From Roseobacter denitrificans OCh 114 (lineage in GTDB: Bacteria; Pseudomonadota; Alphaproteobacteria; Rhodobacterales; Rhodobacteraceae): DNA of 64,000 bases. The DNA lies in NCBI RefSeq assembly GCF_000014045.1, contig NC_008209.1, forward strand, positions 3,309,001 to 3,373,000. The letters run 5' to 3'. The position numbers and the translations under genes were made by a program. This document shows positions 42,811 to 51,769 of the stretch, piece after piece. Positions within the stretch are counted from its first letter, which is position 1. Each line of letters opens with the position of its first letter. Under the pieces are notes generated by a model. That model did no database searches. It was given only the letters and a program-made list of their open reading frames with translations, and was not told where the DNA came from.

Positions 42811-42970
42811 GATGATGGCAGGTCTCCTGACTTGCGGGTCACAGCTTGCCCGATCCTTCCCGGATGCGGATGCACCCAGTGGTGATCATCGGGGTCGCTC
42901 ACCGCTTACAGTTGCGGGGGCAGTCACGGACTTGGCGTCTGTTACGAACGCCGCACCGTATTCCCTTTTC
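42811..42970 (-). promoter_or_regulatory. Cobalamin riboswitch
   Basis: On the minus strand the conserved B12-box core reads GCCCCCGCAACTGTAAGCGG. It is followed by an ACCACTGGGTGC segment, GGGAAGG, and the 3' signature ACCCGCAAGTCAGGAGACC. A GGGAAT...GGTG 5' part lies near 42960. It ends about 115 bases upstream of the DUF1636 start and should repress the transport operon when adenosylcobalamin is bound. Confidence 0.93.
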
Positions 42971-43177
42971 AGCCCGGATTGCTTTTGGCTTTCCGAACAC
43001 CATCCCCAGAACCCTTTCCCGACATTCTGCCGCGCGTCAAGGGAAACTCTGTGCTGTCCGCATTTACATGCCGTCGGCCAAAAGCGCAGCATTGCAATGC
43101 CAACGGATTTCTCGTTATGAAGGTGTTGGTATCATGGGCCTCAAAGGTCTGCGTTTGTGGTATCTTTTGGAGAACGC

Positions 43178-43585
43178 ATGGAACCTGCAACGCTTCACCC
43201 CATGGCGACCGGACATATTCCCAAATATGTGACCGCGGCTGATGGCAGCGACTACCTTTTCACCTTCATGGTTTTTTTCACGGTCGCAATCGTGATCCTG
43301 ATCGGTGTCGCCTATTTCACGCTGCATGCGATTCCGGAAAAGCTGGCGCATAAGTCGAACCATCCGCAGTTCCAACTGGTTGGTATTTTGTCCCTGCTCG
43401 CCCTGTTTACTCACAACGGGCTCTTCTGGGTGGCCGCGATCCTTGTGGCGGGGTTCCAGTTTCCAGACTTCAGCAGCCCCCTGCGCGCCATTGCCGATGC
43501 GATTGATCGAAACGGGTCGCATGACACACCCGCCGCTGCGCAAACCCCGATCAATCCGGCGCCGAAAGACACCTCCGATGCTTGA
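43178..43585 (+). CDS. DUF3302-like inner-membrane protein (YiaW/YibI type)
   Basis: 135 residues from ATG 43178 (MEPATLHPMATGHIPKYV) behind TTTGGAGAACGC. Two membrane helices: LFTFMVFFTVAIVILIGVAY and LVGILSLLALFTHNGLFWVA, with the link LHAIPEKLAHKSNHPQFQ resembling the 'LHDIP...KKRNHP' segment of E. coli YiaW/YibI. It overlaps the next gene, an HlyD-like protein, exactly as yiaW pairs with yiaV. The pair probably forms an inner-membrane export adaptor. The E. coli comparison is from memory. Confidence 0.7.
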   Translation: MEPATLHPMATGHIPKYVTAADGSDYLFTFMVFFTVAIVILIGVAYFTLHAIPEKLAHKSNHPQFQLVGILSLLALFTHNGLFWVAAILVAGFQFPDFSSPLRAIADAIDRNGSHDTPAAAQTPINPAPKDTSDA

Positions 43586-44813
43586 GACACTGATCTGCGC
43601 GCTGTTTACGATCCTACCTGACTATCTCTATCGCCGCTTCCGGCAGGGCAAGAGAATAGGTATTGAAATCAACCTTTTCAGCGTCTGGTATGAACTCAGG
43701 TGGGGCATAACCGGATGCGCGATCATGGCGCTCACCGTGATTACCACGCTGTTTTATTTCCACCCGGCCACAAATTCCGTCGTGTCCTATTTTCGCACAG
43801 TGACGATCTTGCCGCAGGCCGGGGGCCGCGTGCTGGAAATCTACGTCAAGAACAACGAATTGGTGAACCTGGGCCAGCCGATATTTCGTCTGGAGGACCA
43901 CTCCCAACGCGCACAGGTCGAAGCCGCAAAGGCGATGATTGCGCAGGCCGATGCCTCCCTGAAAGTCGCGCAAACCGATCTGACCGAGGCCACCGCCGCC
44001 ATCGCCGGGGCCACCGCTGCCCTGAAGCAGGCGGAGGAAGAGCTCGAACGCAATGTGACCCTGCGCGATCAGGGCTCGACCGCCGTGCGCCTTACTGAAA
44101 TCGACCGTTTTGAAAACCTCGTTGCGCAACGCTCCGCACAGCGTGACGCAGCGATTGCCCAACTGGCGGAGACGCAGGAACGCATCGATTCGCTCATCCC
44201 CGCGCAGAAAGCCAACGCGCTCGCACAGTTTGATGCAGCCAATGCCGAGCTGGAAAAAACCGTGGTCTATGCGGGCGTGACCGGTCGTGTCGAACAACTG
44301 AGCCTGCAGGTCGGTGACTACATCAGCCCGGTCCTGCGACCAGCGGGCGTTCTGGTGCCCGTGACATCCGGGCGGAGCCGCTTTCAGGCCGGTTTCAACC
44401 AAATGGCCGCACAGGTCATCAAACCGGGAATGATTGGCGAAATCGGTTGTATGACCAAGCCGTTTACCGTCATTCCGATGGTGGTTGTCGCGGTTCAGGA
44501 CGTGATCCCGTCGGGACAGGTCCGCCCCAGCGACCGCCTGCTGGACCCGCAGAACAACCAGCAGCCGGGCAGCGTCATGGTCTATCTGGAACCGCTTTAC
44601 GAAGGGACGGCCGAACTATTGCCGCCGGGCAGCAACTGCATCGCGAACGTCTACACGGACAATCACGAACGCCTTGAGGACGAAAGCCTCGGCACTCTTC
44701 ACAAGCTGGCACTACATGTGATTGACACGATCGGCGTGGTCCATGCGGCTGGTTTGAGACTGAGACTATTGCTGATGCCGGTGCAGACGCTAGTGTTCAG
44801 CGGCGGTCATTGA
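43578..44813 (+). CDS. HlyD/EmrA family membrane-fusion protein (YiaV/YibH-like)
   Basis: 411 residues from ATG 43578 (MLETLICALFTILPDYLYRR), which overlaps the stop of the DUF3302-like gene by 8 bases; longer frames upstream are antisense noise. One N-terminal helix (GITGCAIMALTVITTLFYFH), a biotinyl-lipoyl half (ILPQAGGRVLEIYVKNNELV), a long coiled coil (about residues 110-230: AEEELERNVTLRDQG, RSAQRDAAIAQLAETQERID) and the second lipoyl half (VVYAGVTGRVEQLSLQVGDY). There is no ABC or outer-membrane partner nearby, so I do not link it to RTX secretion. Confidence 0.82.
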   Translation: MLETLICALFTILPDYLYRRFRQGKRIGIEINLFSVWYELRWGITGCAIMALTVITTLFYFHPATNSVVSYFRTVTILPQAGGRVLEIYVKNNELVNLGQPIFRLEDHSQRAQVEAAKAMIAQADASLKVAQTDLTEATAAIAGATAALKQAEEELERNVTLRDQGSTAVRLTEIDRFENLVAQRSAQRDAAIAQLAETQERIDSLIPAQKANALAQFDAANAELEKTVVYAGVTGRVEQLSLQVGDYISPVLRPAGVLVPVTSGRSRFQAGFNQMAAQVIKPGMIGEIGCMTKPFTVIPMVVVAVQDVIPSGQVRPSDRLLDPQNNQQPGSVMVYLEPLYEGTAELLPPGSNCIANVYTDNHERLEDESLGTLHKLALHVIDTIGVVHAAGLRLRLLLMPVQTLVFSGGH

Positions 44814-44856
44814 TCCAGAGCGTGTGACGAAAAACCTGAAAAATCACGCATCACGC

Positions 44857-44923
44857 AACGCGTTGAAATCCTTTATTTCAGGCAGCGTTACGTGATCTAC
44901 GTTTTTCGCATGACGGTTTAAAC
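44857..44923. repeat. Intergenic repeat, copy 1 (partner at 51233)
   Basis: About 67 bp starting AACGCGTTGAAATCCTT and ending TTTAAA. It matches 51233-51299 at roughly 55 of 67 positions, in the same orientation. It contains a small hairpin (GAAAT...ATTTC). It lies between convergent genes. Confidence 0.6.
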
Positions 44924-45001
44924 GCGTATGAGGCCGGAACTGACCGACCCGTTTTCCCAGCCTGTCGCAGTTTGTCAGCCCCCCTGCGCGGGCTTTTATG
45001 C

Positions 45002-46054
45002 TCATAGCGATGTCCACAGGTGCAAGAGCAGCCCCGCCACAAAGGATCCCGTCAGCGCGATCCCCACGTAGAGGAAAAAGACACGCCGCTTGACCAGTGC
45101 CCAGACCGCAATCGCCGCTGGCAGGGAGGTCACGCCACCGGCCACCAGAAAGGCAAGGCCCGCTCCCGCCGCCATTCCCTGATCCATCAGGCCGCCGACA
45201 AGGGGCAGTGCTGCGTAGCCGTTCAAATAGGCGGGCACACCCACCACCGTCGCGACCGCAATCGGCGCAAGCCCAGACCCGCCCAGCGTTTGCGCAACCA
45301 GATCCGCCGGCAGCCAAGCAAGCATCAGGCTCTCCAGCAAAAACGCCAGTGTCAGCCATTTGGCAAGAAACAGGGTGGCCTTGACCCCCTCACGCCAGAA
45401 CTTGGCCATCCGTTCGTCGTCGCGCCAGAATGTCCAGACCACGTCCTTTGCCCCCCGAACGGAGGAGCCACAGCACCCGCCATTGCCGACGCCGTCGCGC
45501 AGCGGATCGCCGAGGCCGCCCGCTTTGCCCATGAGATGAACAACGACCCCGCCCGCGATGCCCAAACCGACAGCCGCCAGCGTTTTCGCAATCGCAAATT
45601 CAAGCCCGATGACACCTGTGGTCAGCACGAACATGGACGGGTCCATCACCGGGGAGGCCAGCCAGAATGCCATGACAGCCGCCAGCGGCACGCCCATTGC
45701 CAAAAGCGCCGCGATCAGCGGAATGACACCGCAGGAGCAGAACGGGGACAGCCCACCCGCCAATGCGGCAATGACGATCATGACAAGCGGCGATCCGGTG
45801 AACGCGCGGGCGATCAGCCCATCCGCGCCGGACGCGCCCGCATAAGCCGCAATGCCGATGGACAAGACGAGAAACGGCGCGACACTGATCAGGTTCTGCG
45901 CCACAAAAGCAGCGCTGACAGCCCCCTGCGCAGGCACGATCAGAAACAATGCACCCAGAAGGCAAGCCGAGAACAACCAGACCCTTTCGTGCGTCCACAG
46001 CCTATGGATCAGGTCAGAGGCCCGCGAACGCAGGTTCAGCGCAAGTTCTGTCAT
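45002..46054 (-). CDS. Permease of the DUF318/ArsP family
   Basis: 350 residues with about eight helices. Characteristic motif GGLSPFCSCGVIPLIAALLA (paired Cys) and its second-half counterpart GVPAYLNGYAALPLVGGLMD. A cytoplasmic loop has a Cys pair (GNGGCCGSSVRG). ArsP homologues export trivalent organoarsenicals, others are uncharacterised. The gene lies directly downstream of an ArsR-type regulator on the same strand, with 49 bases between, supporting a metalloid- or thiol-responsive role. Confidence 0.8.
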   Translation of the reverse strand: MTELALNLRSRASDLIHRLWTHERVWLFSACLLGALFLIVPAQGAVSAAFVAQNLISVAPFLVLSIGIAAYAGASGADGLIARAFTGSPLVMIVIAALAGGLSPFCSCGVIPLIAALLAMGVPLAAVMAFWLASPVMDPSMFVLTTGVIGLEFAIAKTLAAVGLGIAGGVVVHLMGKAGGLGDPLRDGVGNGGCCGSSVRGAKDVVWTFWRDDERMAKFWREGVKATLFLAKWLTLAFLLESLMLAWLPADLVAQTLGGSGLAPIAVATVVGVPAYLNGYAALPLVGGLMDQGMAAGAGLAFLVAGGVTSLPAAIAVWALVKRRVFFLYVGIALTGSFVAGLLLHLWTSL

Positions 46055-46103
46055 GACGAAATCCTTGGATTTATCGTTTCTTTATGCGTGAAAGTACGAC
46101 CGC

Positions 46104-46418
46104 TCATGCGGCATCCTCCCGGGAGAGTTTGACGCCCACGCAACATTCGGACGTCAGGAAAGAAACGATCTGATGCATGGCGTCATATTTGACGCGGTTC
46201 ACGATCTGGCGTCCTTGCCGTTCCTGCCGGACAAGACCCGCATCCACCAAAGCCTTGAGATGATGCGCCAGCGTTGACGGCGCCATGTCCAGATGATGGC
46301 CGATATCGCCAACATTCAGCCCCTCATCCCCCGCGCGCACGAGCAGGCGAAACACTGAAAGACGTGTGGCGTGTCCGAGGGCTGCAAGAGCGGTGGCGAC
46401 AGATTCGTTCGTTTCCAT
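46104..46418 (-). CDS. ArsR family transcriptional regulator
   Basis: 104 residues. The winged helix has ALGHATRLSVFRLLVRAGDE, GDIGHHLDMAPSTLAHHLKA and GLVRQERQGRQIVNRVKYDA. A C-terminal vicinal Cys pair (TSECCVGVKL) may be the metal(loid) sensor, instead of the usual ELCVC site. An AAAACTAGTTTT palindrome lies 18 bases upstream of the start, a likely operator. It probably represses itself and the permease gene downstream. Confidence 0.88.
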   Translation of the reverse strand: METNESVATALAALGHATRLSVFRLLVRAGDEGLNVGDIGHHLDMAPSTLAHHLKALVDAGLVRQERQGRQIVNRVKYDAMHQIVSFLTSECCVGVKLSREDAA

Positions 46419-46435
46419 GGCCTCAACATAACCAT

Positions 46436-46447
46436 AAAACTAGTTTT
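46436..46447. promoter_or_regulatory. Palindrome upstream of arsR-type gene, probable operator
   Basis: AAAACTAGTTTT is a perfect 12-bp palindrome 18 bases ahead of the ArsR start codon at 46418. It is AT-rich in a GC-rich neighbourhood. Operator function is inferred from position. Confidence 0.5.
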
Positions 46448-46553
46448 GTAAATGAATGCTTGTGCCGGGTCGGTTTTTTTAATGCTGCCAAGGGGCGGGG
46501 CGCGCAGGTCTGACGTCAAGGCGCAGACCCGGCGCAAGACATACGTTTAACCG

Positions 46554-46928
46554 TTAGACCAGACCCTGCCACCACAGGAACAACAGGGTCAGTCCGCCAA
46601 AGATCAGCAGGTTCAGCACGACACCCGCGATCATATTCACCAACCGGCCCCACCGCGCATCCGCAAGGTCCAAGGCTTCCAGATGCTCGGCAAGCTCCAT
46701 ATAGGCGCTGTCCAGCGCTGCCATATCCAGCCGTCGTGCGAGTTTCGGGTTCAGCGCCATGGTTTCGGCCTCAACCAGCATCGCGGCCTTTGCGCGCAAT
46801 CCCTGCGGCAACTGTCGCCGTGCACGATAGGCCGCCTTTGCCAGTGTGGGTGCCTTGATCCCCATATGGACCCGAAACAGATCCCGCAGCGCCGTGACTT
46901 TTGCGGTGATCTTCTCGCTCTCCTGCAT
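46554..46928 (-). CDS. Hypothetical protein with C-terminal membrane helix
   Basis: 124 residues from ATG 46928 (MQESEKITAKVTALRDLFRV) preceded by GGGAGCAGCGCC. The longer frame to 47372 is antisense to the esterase gene and is rejected. Residues 1-95 are helical and charged (AYRARRQLPQGLRAKAAMLV). A single hydrophobic segment ends the protein (MIAGVVLNLLIFGGLTLLFL), giving a tail-anchored topology. The family is not recognised; similar short proteins are common in Rhodobacterales. Confidence 0.75.
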   Translation of the reverse strand: MQESEKITAKVTALRDLFRVHMGIKAPTLAKAAYRARRQLPQGLRAKAAMLVEAETMALNPKLARRLDMAALDSAYMELAEHLEALDLADARWGRLVNMIAGVVLNLLIFGGLTLLFLWWQGLV

Positions 46929-47003
46929 GGCGCTGCTCCCTGTCAGAACGCTTCTCGCCGAATGGTTCTGGCAGAGCCTAGCGAAATCCGCTAGCCCTTG
47001 GCC

Positions 47004-47759
47004 ATGTTGAACGTGAATGAATTTGGCGCGCCCACCGCCCCCGCCGTGATGATTGTCCATGGGCTTTACGGCTCTGCGCGCAACTGGGGCGTGATTGCCA
47101 AACGCCTGTCTGATGGCTTTCGCGTCTATACGGTCGATCTGCGCAACCACGGTTTGAGCCCCCACACCCAAACGCACAGCTATCCTGAAATGGCCGCCGA
47201 CCTGGCCGAAACGATCGAACATCTGGGCGGCCCGGTGCAGCTTGTTGGCCATTCCATGGGGGGCAAAGCAGCGATGGCTCTCGCGCTGACCCGCCCTGAC
47301 CTCGTGCACCGCCTGCTCGTGGCCGACATCGCGCCGGTGGCATATACGCACAGCCAGCTTCCGTTCATCCACGCCATGAAAGCTGTGAATCTGGACGCCG
47401 TGTCACGTCGTTCGGATGCAGAGGCGCAATTGGCAGCCCAAGGTGTCGAACCTGCACTGTGCAGCTTTTTCACGCAGTCGCTTGATCTGGGCGAAAAACG
47501 CTGGCGGTTGAATCTTGCAACGCTGGAAGCTGAAATGGATAAAATCATGTCCTTTCCGCAGTTCGACACGCGCTTTGACGGCCCCACGCTGTTCTTGAGC
47601 GGTGCAGAGTCCGACTACGTTCAACCGCAGCATCGACAAACCATAAAATCGCTGTTTACGCGGGCGCAATTTGCGAAACTGCGCGGCGCAGGCCACTGGC
47701 TGCACGCCGACAAACCCCGCGAATTCGAAACGGCAGTGCGTAGCTTTTTCGCAAGCTGA
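47004..47759 (+). CDS. Alpha/beta hydrolase (YbfF-like esterase)
   Basis: 251 residues from ATG 47004 ([20 protein letters not shown]). Oxyanion region [15 protein letters not shown], nucleophile elbow [20 protein letters not shown] (Ser), acid in [13 protein letters not shown] and catalytic His in [14 protein letters not shown]. Length and the '[10 protein letters not shown]' motif fit YbfF-type acyl esterases. The natural substrate is unknown. It lies divergent from the tail-anchored hypothetical gene and upstream of carB. Confidence 0.85.
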   Translation: MLNVNEFGAPTAPAVMIVHGLYGSARNWGVIAKRLSDGFRVYTVDLRNHGLSPHTQTHSYPEMAADLAETIEHLGGPVQLVGHSMGGKAAMALALTRPDLVHRLLVADIAPVAYTHSQLPFIHAMKAVNLDAVSRRSDAEAQLAAQGVEPALCSFFTQSLDLGEKRWRLNLATLEAEMDKIMSFPQFDTRFDGPTLFLSGAESDYVQPQHRQTIKSLFTRAQFAKLRGAGHWLHADKPREFETAVRSFFAS

Positions 47760-47856
47760 GGTACAATCCCCCTTTCCCCTTGCACGTCAGCCCGGCTTGC
47801 CTATAACGCAGGACAATTTGGACGCATATGGCGTTTTGAAAATTGGGGGCCTGATC

Positions 47857-50800
47857 ATGCCGAAAAGAACCGACATCAACTCCATCATGATAATCGGTGC
47901 CGGCCCCATCGTCATCGGTCAGGCGTGTGAATTCGACTACTCAGGCGCACAGGCCTGCAAGGCCCTCAAGGAGGAAGGCTACCGCGTCATCCTCGTCAAT
48001 TCCAACCCCGCCACGATCATGACCGACCCCGAATTGGCGGATGCGACCTATATCGAGCCGATCACCCCCGAAATGGTCGCAAAGATCATCGAAAAAGAGC
48101 GCCCCGACGCGCTGCTGCCTACCATGGGCGGGCAGACGGGGTTGAACACATCGCTGGCGCTCGAAGAGATGGGCGTGCTCGACAAGTTCAACGTCGAGAT
48201 GATCGGCGCGAAACGCGAAGCCATCGAGATGGCCGAAGACCGCAAGCTCTTCCGCGAGGCGATGGACCGTTTGGGTATCGAAAACCCCAAGGCGGCGATT
48301 GTCACCGCCCCCAAGGATGCCAACGGCAAGAAGGACCTGGCCGAAGGGGTGCGTCTGGCGCTCGACACGTTGGAAGAGGTGGGCTTGCCCGCGATCATCC
48401 GCCCGGCATTTACAATGGGCGGCACCGGTGGCGGCGTGGCCTATAATCGCGACGATTACGAAGCGATCTGCCGGTCCGGCATGGATGCCTCCCCCGTCGG
48501 ACAGATCCTGGTGGATGAATCCCTGCTGGGCTGGAAAGAGTTCGAGATGGAGGTGGTGCGCGACACCGCCGACAATGCGATCATCGTCTGCTCCATCGAA
48601 AATGTGGACCCAATGGGCGTGCACACCGGCGACAGCATCACCGTGGCCCCTGCCCTGACGCTCACCGACAAGGAATACCAGATCATGCGCAATCACTCGA
48701 TTGCCGTGCTGCGCGAGATCGGCGTCGAAACGGGCGGATCGAACGTGCAATGGGCGGTCAACCCGGTCGATGGCCGTATGGTGGTGATCGAGATGAACCC
48801 GCGCGTGTCGCGCTCCTCCGCGCTGGCGTCCAAGGCGACGGGTTTCCCGATTGCCAAGATCGCGGCCAAGCTGGCCGTCGGCTACACGCTGGATGAACTG
48901 GACAACGACATCACCAAGGTCACGCCTGCGAGCTTTGAACCTTCGATTGACTATGTGGTCACCAAGATTCCGAAATTCGCCTTTGAGAAATTCCCCGGCA
49001 GCACGCCCAATCTGACCACCGCAATGAAAAGCGTGGGGGAGGCGATGTCCATCGGGCGCACCATCCACGAAAGCATGCAAAAGGCGCTGGCGTCCATGGA
49101 GGAAGGGCTCACAGGGTTCAACGAGATCGACATTCCAGGTGTCGGGGTCGGGCATTGGGAGGTGGAAGACGCAAACAGGGCCGCCATCGTCAAGGCGATC
49201 AGCCAGCAGACGCCGCAGCGCCTGCGCACCATCGCACAGGCCATGCGCCACGGGCTGACGGATGAGGACATATATGGCGTCACCATGTTTGATCCGTGGT
49301 TCCTCGCGCGTATTCGCGAAATCATCGATACGGAAAAAGACCTGCGCGAAAACGGCCTGCCCACGGGTGAAAAGGCACTGCGCAGCCTCAAGATGCTTGG
49401 CTTTAGCGACGCACGTCTTGCACAACTGACCAATCATAGCGAGGCAGACGTCAGAAAGATCCGCTTGGATCAGGGCGTTGCCGCGGTCTTCAAGCGGATT
49501 GACACCTGTGCGGCGGAATTCGAGGCGCAAACACCCTATATGTATTCGACCTATGAGGCGCCCGTCTTTGGCGAGGCCGAATGCGAAGCCCGCCCGACGG
49601 ACCGCAAGAAGGTCGTGATCCTCGGCGGTGGTCCGAACCGCATCGGACAAGGGATCGAGTTTGATTATTGCTGTTGTCACGCCTGCTACGCCCTGACGGA
49701 AGCGGGGTATGAGACGATCATGATCAACTGCAACCCCGAAACGGTCTCGACGGATTATGACACCTCGGACCGGCTGTATTTCGAACCGCTGACTTTCGAG
49801 CATGTAATGGAAATCATGCGGGTTGAGCAGGAAAACGGCACGCTGCACGGTGTGATCGTGCAGTTTGGCGGTCAAACTCCGCTCAAGCTTGCCAATGCGC
49901 TGGAAGAGGCGGGCATTCCGATCCTCGGCACGACCCCGGACGCCATTGATCTGGCCGAAGATCGTGAACGGTTCCAGCAGCTTGTGCAGAGCCTTGGTCT
50001 CAAACAGCCGAAAAACGGCATTGCCCATTCTGATGCCGAAGCCCTCGAAATCGCGCAGGACATCGGCTTTCCACTGGTGATCCGCCCGTCCTATGTTCTG
50101 GGCGGTCGCGCGATGGAGATCGTGCGCGATCAGGCAAGCCTTGAGCGCTATATCTCGCAGGCGGTCGTTGTGTCCGGTGACAGCCCCGTGCTGCTAGACA
50201 GCTACCTGACCGGCGCGGTCGAGCTTGACGTGGATGCGCTGAGTGACGGGACGGATGTGCACGTAGCAGGGGTGATGCAGCACATCGAAGAGGCGGGCGT
50301 GCATTCGGGCGACAGTGCCTGCTCGCTGCCCCCCTATTCGCTGAAACCTGAAATCATCGAGGAAGTCACCGAACAGACACATGCTCTGGCCAAGGCGCTC
50401 AACGTGGTTGGTCTGATGAACATCCAATTCGCAGTCAAGGATGACGAAGTCTACCTGATCGAGGTCAATCCGCGCGCCTCGCGCACAGTGCCCTTTGTCG
50501 CCAAGGCCACGGATTCGGCCATCGCCTCGATCGCTGCGCGCATCATGGCCGGCGAGCCGCTGCGCAACTTCCCACTGCGCCCTGCCTATGATGCAGATGC
50601 CGCCTACGAGGACGTCTTGCCCTTGGGGGACCCGATGACGCTGGCCGATCCGAACATGCCCTGGTTCTCCGTCAAGGAGGCGGTCTTGCCCTTTGCGCGC
50701 TTCCCCGGTGTGGATACCATTCTGGGCCCGGAAATGCGCTCCACCGGTGAGGTGATGGGCTGGGACCGTGATTTCCCGCGCGCTTTCCTCAAGGCGCAGA

Positions 50801-51216
50801 TGGGCGCTGGCAACCCGCTGCCCACAAAGGGATGTGCCTTCATTTCGATCAAGGATGCGGACAAGACCGACGAGATGCTGGATGCCGCGCGTCTTTTGCT
50901 GGAACAAGGTTTCACACTGGTCGCCACCCGCGGGACCGCGAAATGGCTAAATGCGCATGACATGGCCTGCGGCGTCGTCAACAAGGTCTACGAAGGCCGC
51001 CCCGACATCACCGATATGATGAAGGATGAGGCGATCCATCTGGTCATGAACTCCACCGAAGGGGCGCAGGCCGTGGACGATAGCAAATCGATCCGTTCCA
51101 TCGCGCTTTATGACAAGATCCCGTATTTCACGACCGCGGCAGGCAGCTATGCAGCAGCGCTCGCCATCCGTGCACAAGCTGATGGCGATGTGGGGGTCAA
51201 AGCACTGCAAGGCTGA
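47857..51216 (+). CDS. carB: Carbamoyl-phosphate synthase large subunit
   Basis: 1,119 residues. Two homologous halves each have an ATP-grasp unit: [20 protein letters not shown] and [20 protein letters not shown] in the first, [20 protein letters not shown] and [20 protein letters not shown] in the second. The C-terminal allosteric (MGS-like) domain starts about residue 960 ([20 protein letters not shown]). Together with CarA it makes carbamoyl phosphate for pyrimidines and arginine. Start taken at ATG 47857 ([14 protein letters not shown]) behind TTGGGGGCC. Length is slightly above E. coli CarB (1,073). The small subunit is not in the window. Confidence 0.97.
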   Translation: MPKRTDINSIMIIGAGPIVIGQACEFDYSGAQACKALKEEGYRVILVNSNPATIMTDPELADATYIEPITPEMVAKIIEKERPDALLPTMGGQTGLNTSLALEEMGVLDKFNVEMIGAKREAIEMAEDRKLFREAMDRLGIENPKAAIVTAPKDANGKKDLAEGVRLALDTLEEVGLPAIIRPAFTMGGTGGGVAYNRDDYEAICRSGMDASPVGQILVDESLLGWKEFEMEVVRDTADNAIIVCSIENVDPMGVHTGDSITVAPALTLTDKEYQIMRNHSIAVLREIGVETGGSNVQWAVNPVDGRMVVIEMNPRVSRSSALASKATGFPIAKIAAKLAVGYTLDELDNDITKVTPASFEPSIDYVVTKIPKFAFEKFPGSTPNLTTAMKSVGEAMSIGRTIHESMQKALASMEEGLTGFNEIDIPGVGVGHWEVEDANRAAIVKAISQQTPQRLRTIAQAMRHGLTDEDIYGVTMFDPWFLARIREIIDTEKDLRENGLPTGEKALRSLKMLGFSDARLAQLTNHSEADVRKIRLDQGVAAVFKRIDTCAAEFEAQTPYMYSTYEAPVFGEAECEARPTDRKKVVILGGGPNRIGQGIEFDYCCCHACYALTEAGYETIMINCNPETVSTDYDTSDRLYFEPLTFEHVMEIMRVEQENGTLHGVIVQFGGQTPLKLANALEEAGIPILGTTPDAIDLAEDRERFQQLVQSLGLKQPKNGIAHSDAEALEIAQDIGFPLVIRPSYVLGGRAMEIVRDQASLERYISQAVVVSGDSPVLLDSYLTGAVELDVDALSDGTDVHVAGVMQHIEEAGVHSGDSACSLPPYSLKPEIIEEVTEQTHALAKALNVVGLMNIQFAVKDDEVYLIEVNPRASRTVPFVAKATDSAIASIAARIMAGEPLRNFPLRPAYDADAAYEDVLPLGDPMTLADPNMPWFSVKEAVLPFARFPGVDTILGPEMRSTGEVMGWDRDFPRAFLKAQMGAGNPLPTKGCAFISIKDADKTDEMLDAARLLLEQGFTLVATRGTAKWLNAHDMACGVVNKVYEGRPDITDMMKDEAIHLVMNSTEGAQAVDDSKSIRSIALYDKIPYFTTAAGSYAAALAIRAQADGDVGVKALQG

Positions 51217-51232
51217 CATGCACCGTTGATGT

Positions 51233-51299
51233 AACGCGTTGAAATCCTTGATTTCAGGCAGTGCCACGTGATGCAGTGTTTTCGCATGACGCTTTAAAA
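51233..51299. repeat. Intergenic repeat, copy 2 (partner at 44857)
   Basis: About 67 bp immediately after carB with the core TGAAATCCTTGATTTCAGGC, whose GAAATC/GATTTC arms form a small hairpin. It resembles 44857-44923. It may be a REP-like element or a conserved 3'-end structure. Confidence 0.6.
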
Positions 51300-51368
51300 G
51301 GCTTGCGCCGTCATGCGTTAAATGCTGATCTGAACGCCTACAGCCCATCACCAATATCGAGGTTTTGA

Positions 51369-51671
51369 ATGCGCATTTATCTTTGCCTGACAGCCACTGC
51401 CCTCAGCACCGCTTGCGCCCCCTTGATACAGCCGACAGAACCGACCGAAACCTCCCTGCCCTTTTTTGGCACAGGGTATCCGGCACAGGGTGATCCGTGC
51501 CGCCGGCTGGGAGAATCCGCAGAAACGATTGATTATCTTGACCATACCGCCGATCTGGTCGGATGCCCGGTGAACCTCAGTACGCTGGATGATTTTGTCG
51601 TTCAAACCGGCGCGGTGGAGGTTTTCCGACAGGACGGTTTTGTCGTTTTCTCCATACCGACCGGCAAATAG
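51369..51671 (+). CDS. Small hypothetical lipoprotein
   Basis: 100 residues. MRIYLCLTATALSTACAPLI carries a lipobox-like ALSTAC. The mature part has two cysteines (GDPCRRLG, LVGCPVN) and ends VEVFRQDGFVVFSIPTGK, resembling small beta-rich envelope proteins. A GAGG ribosome-binding site precedes the ATG. Function not recognised. Confidence 0.7.
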   Translation: MRIYLCLTATALSTACAPLIQPTEPTETSLPFFGTGYPAQGDPCRRLGESAETIDYLDHTADLVGCPVNLSTLDDFVVQTGAVEVFRQDGFVVFSIPTGK

Positions 51672-51769
51672 GCCAGCCCCTGCCGCTCGAACGCTGCGTC
51701 AAGATGTGTCTGCATGCTTGACCCAAGGCCCTATATCCGGTCTCACTTGGGCATGTGTCGGAGGACCCC

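Noticed and set aside
43578..44813. HlyD-like protein as the secretion partner of the RTX proteins
   Set aside because: No HlyB-type ABC transporter or TolC gene is adjacent, and its DUF3302-like neighbour identifies it as the YiaV/YibH type. It is also about 20 kb away in the core region.
46554..47372. A 272-codon minus-strand gene
   Set aside because: Only the last 124 codons are real. The upstream part is antisense to the esterase gene, while the internal ATG at 46928 has a good ribosome-binding site.
47941..50028. Open frame of 695 codons on the minus strand
   Set aside because: It is fully antisense to carB. Long antisense frames are expected opposite GC-rich genes, and the translation is rich in Arg, His and Asp with no recognisable motifs.
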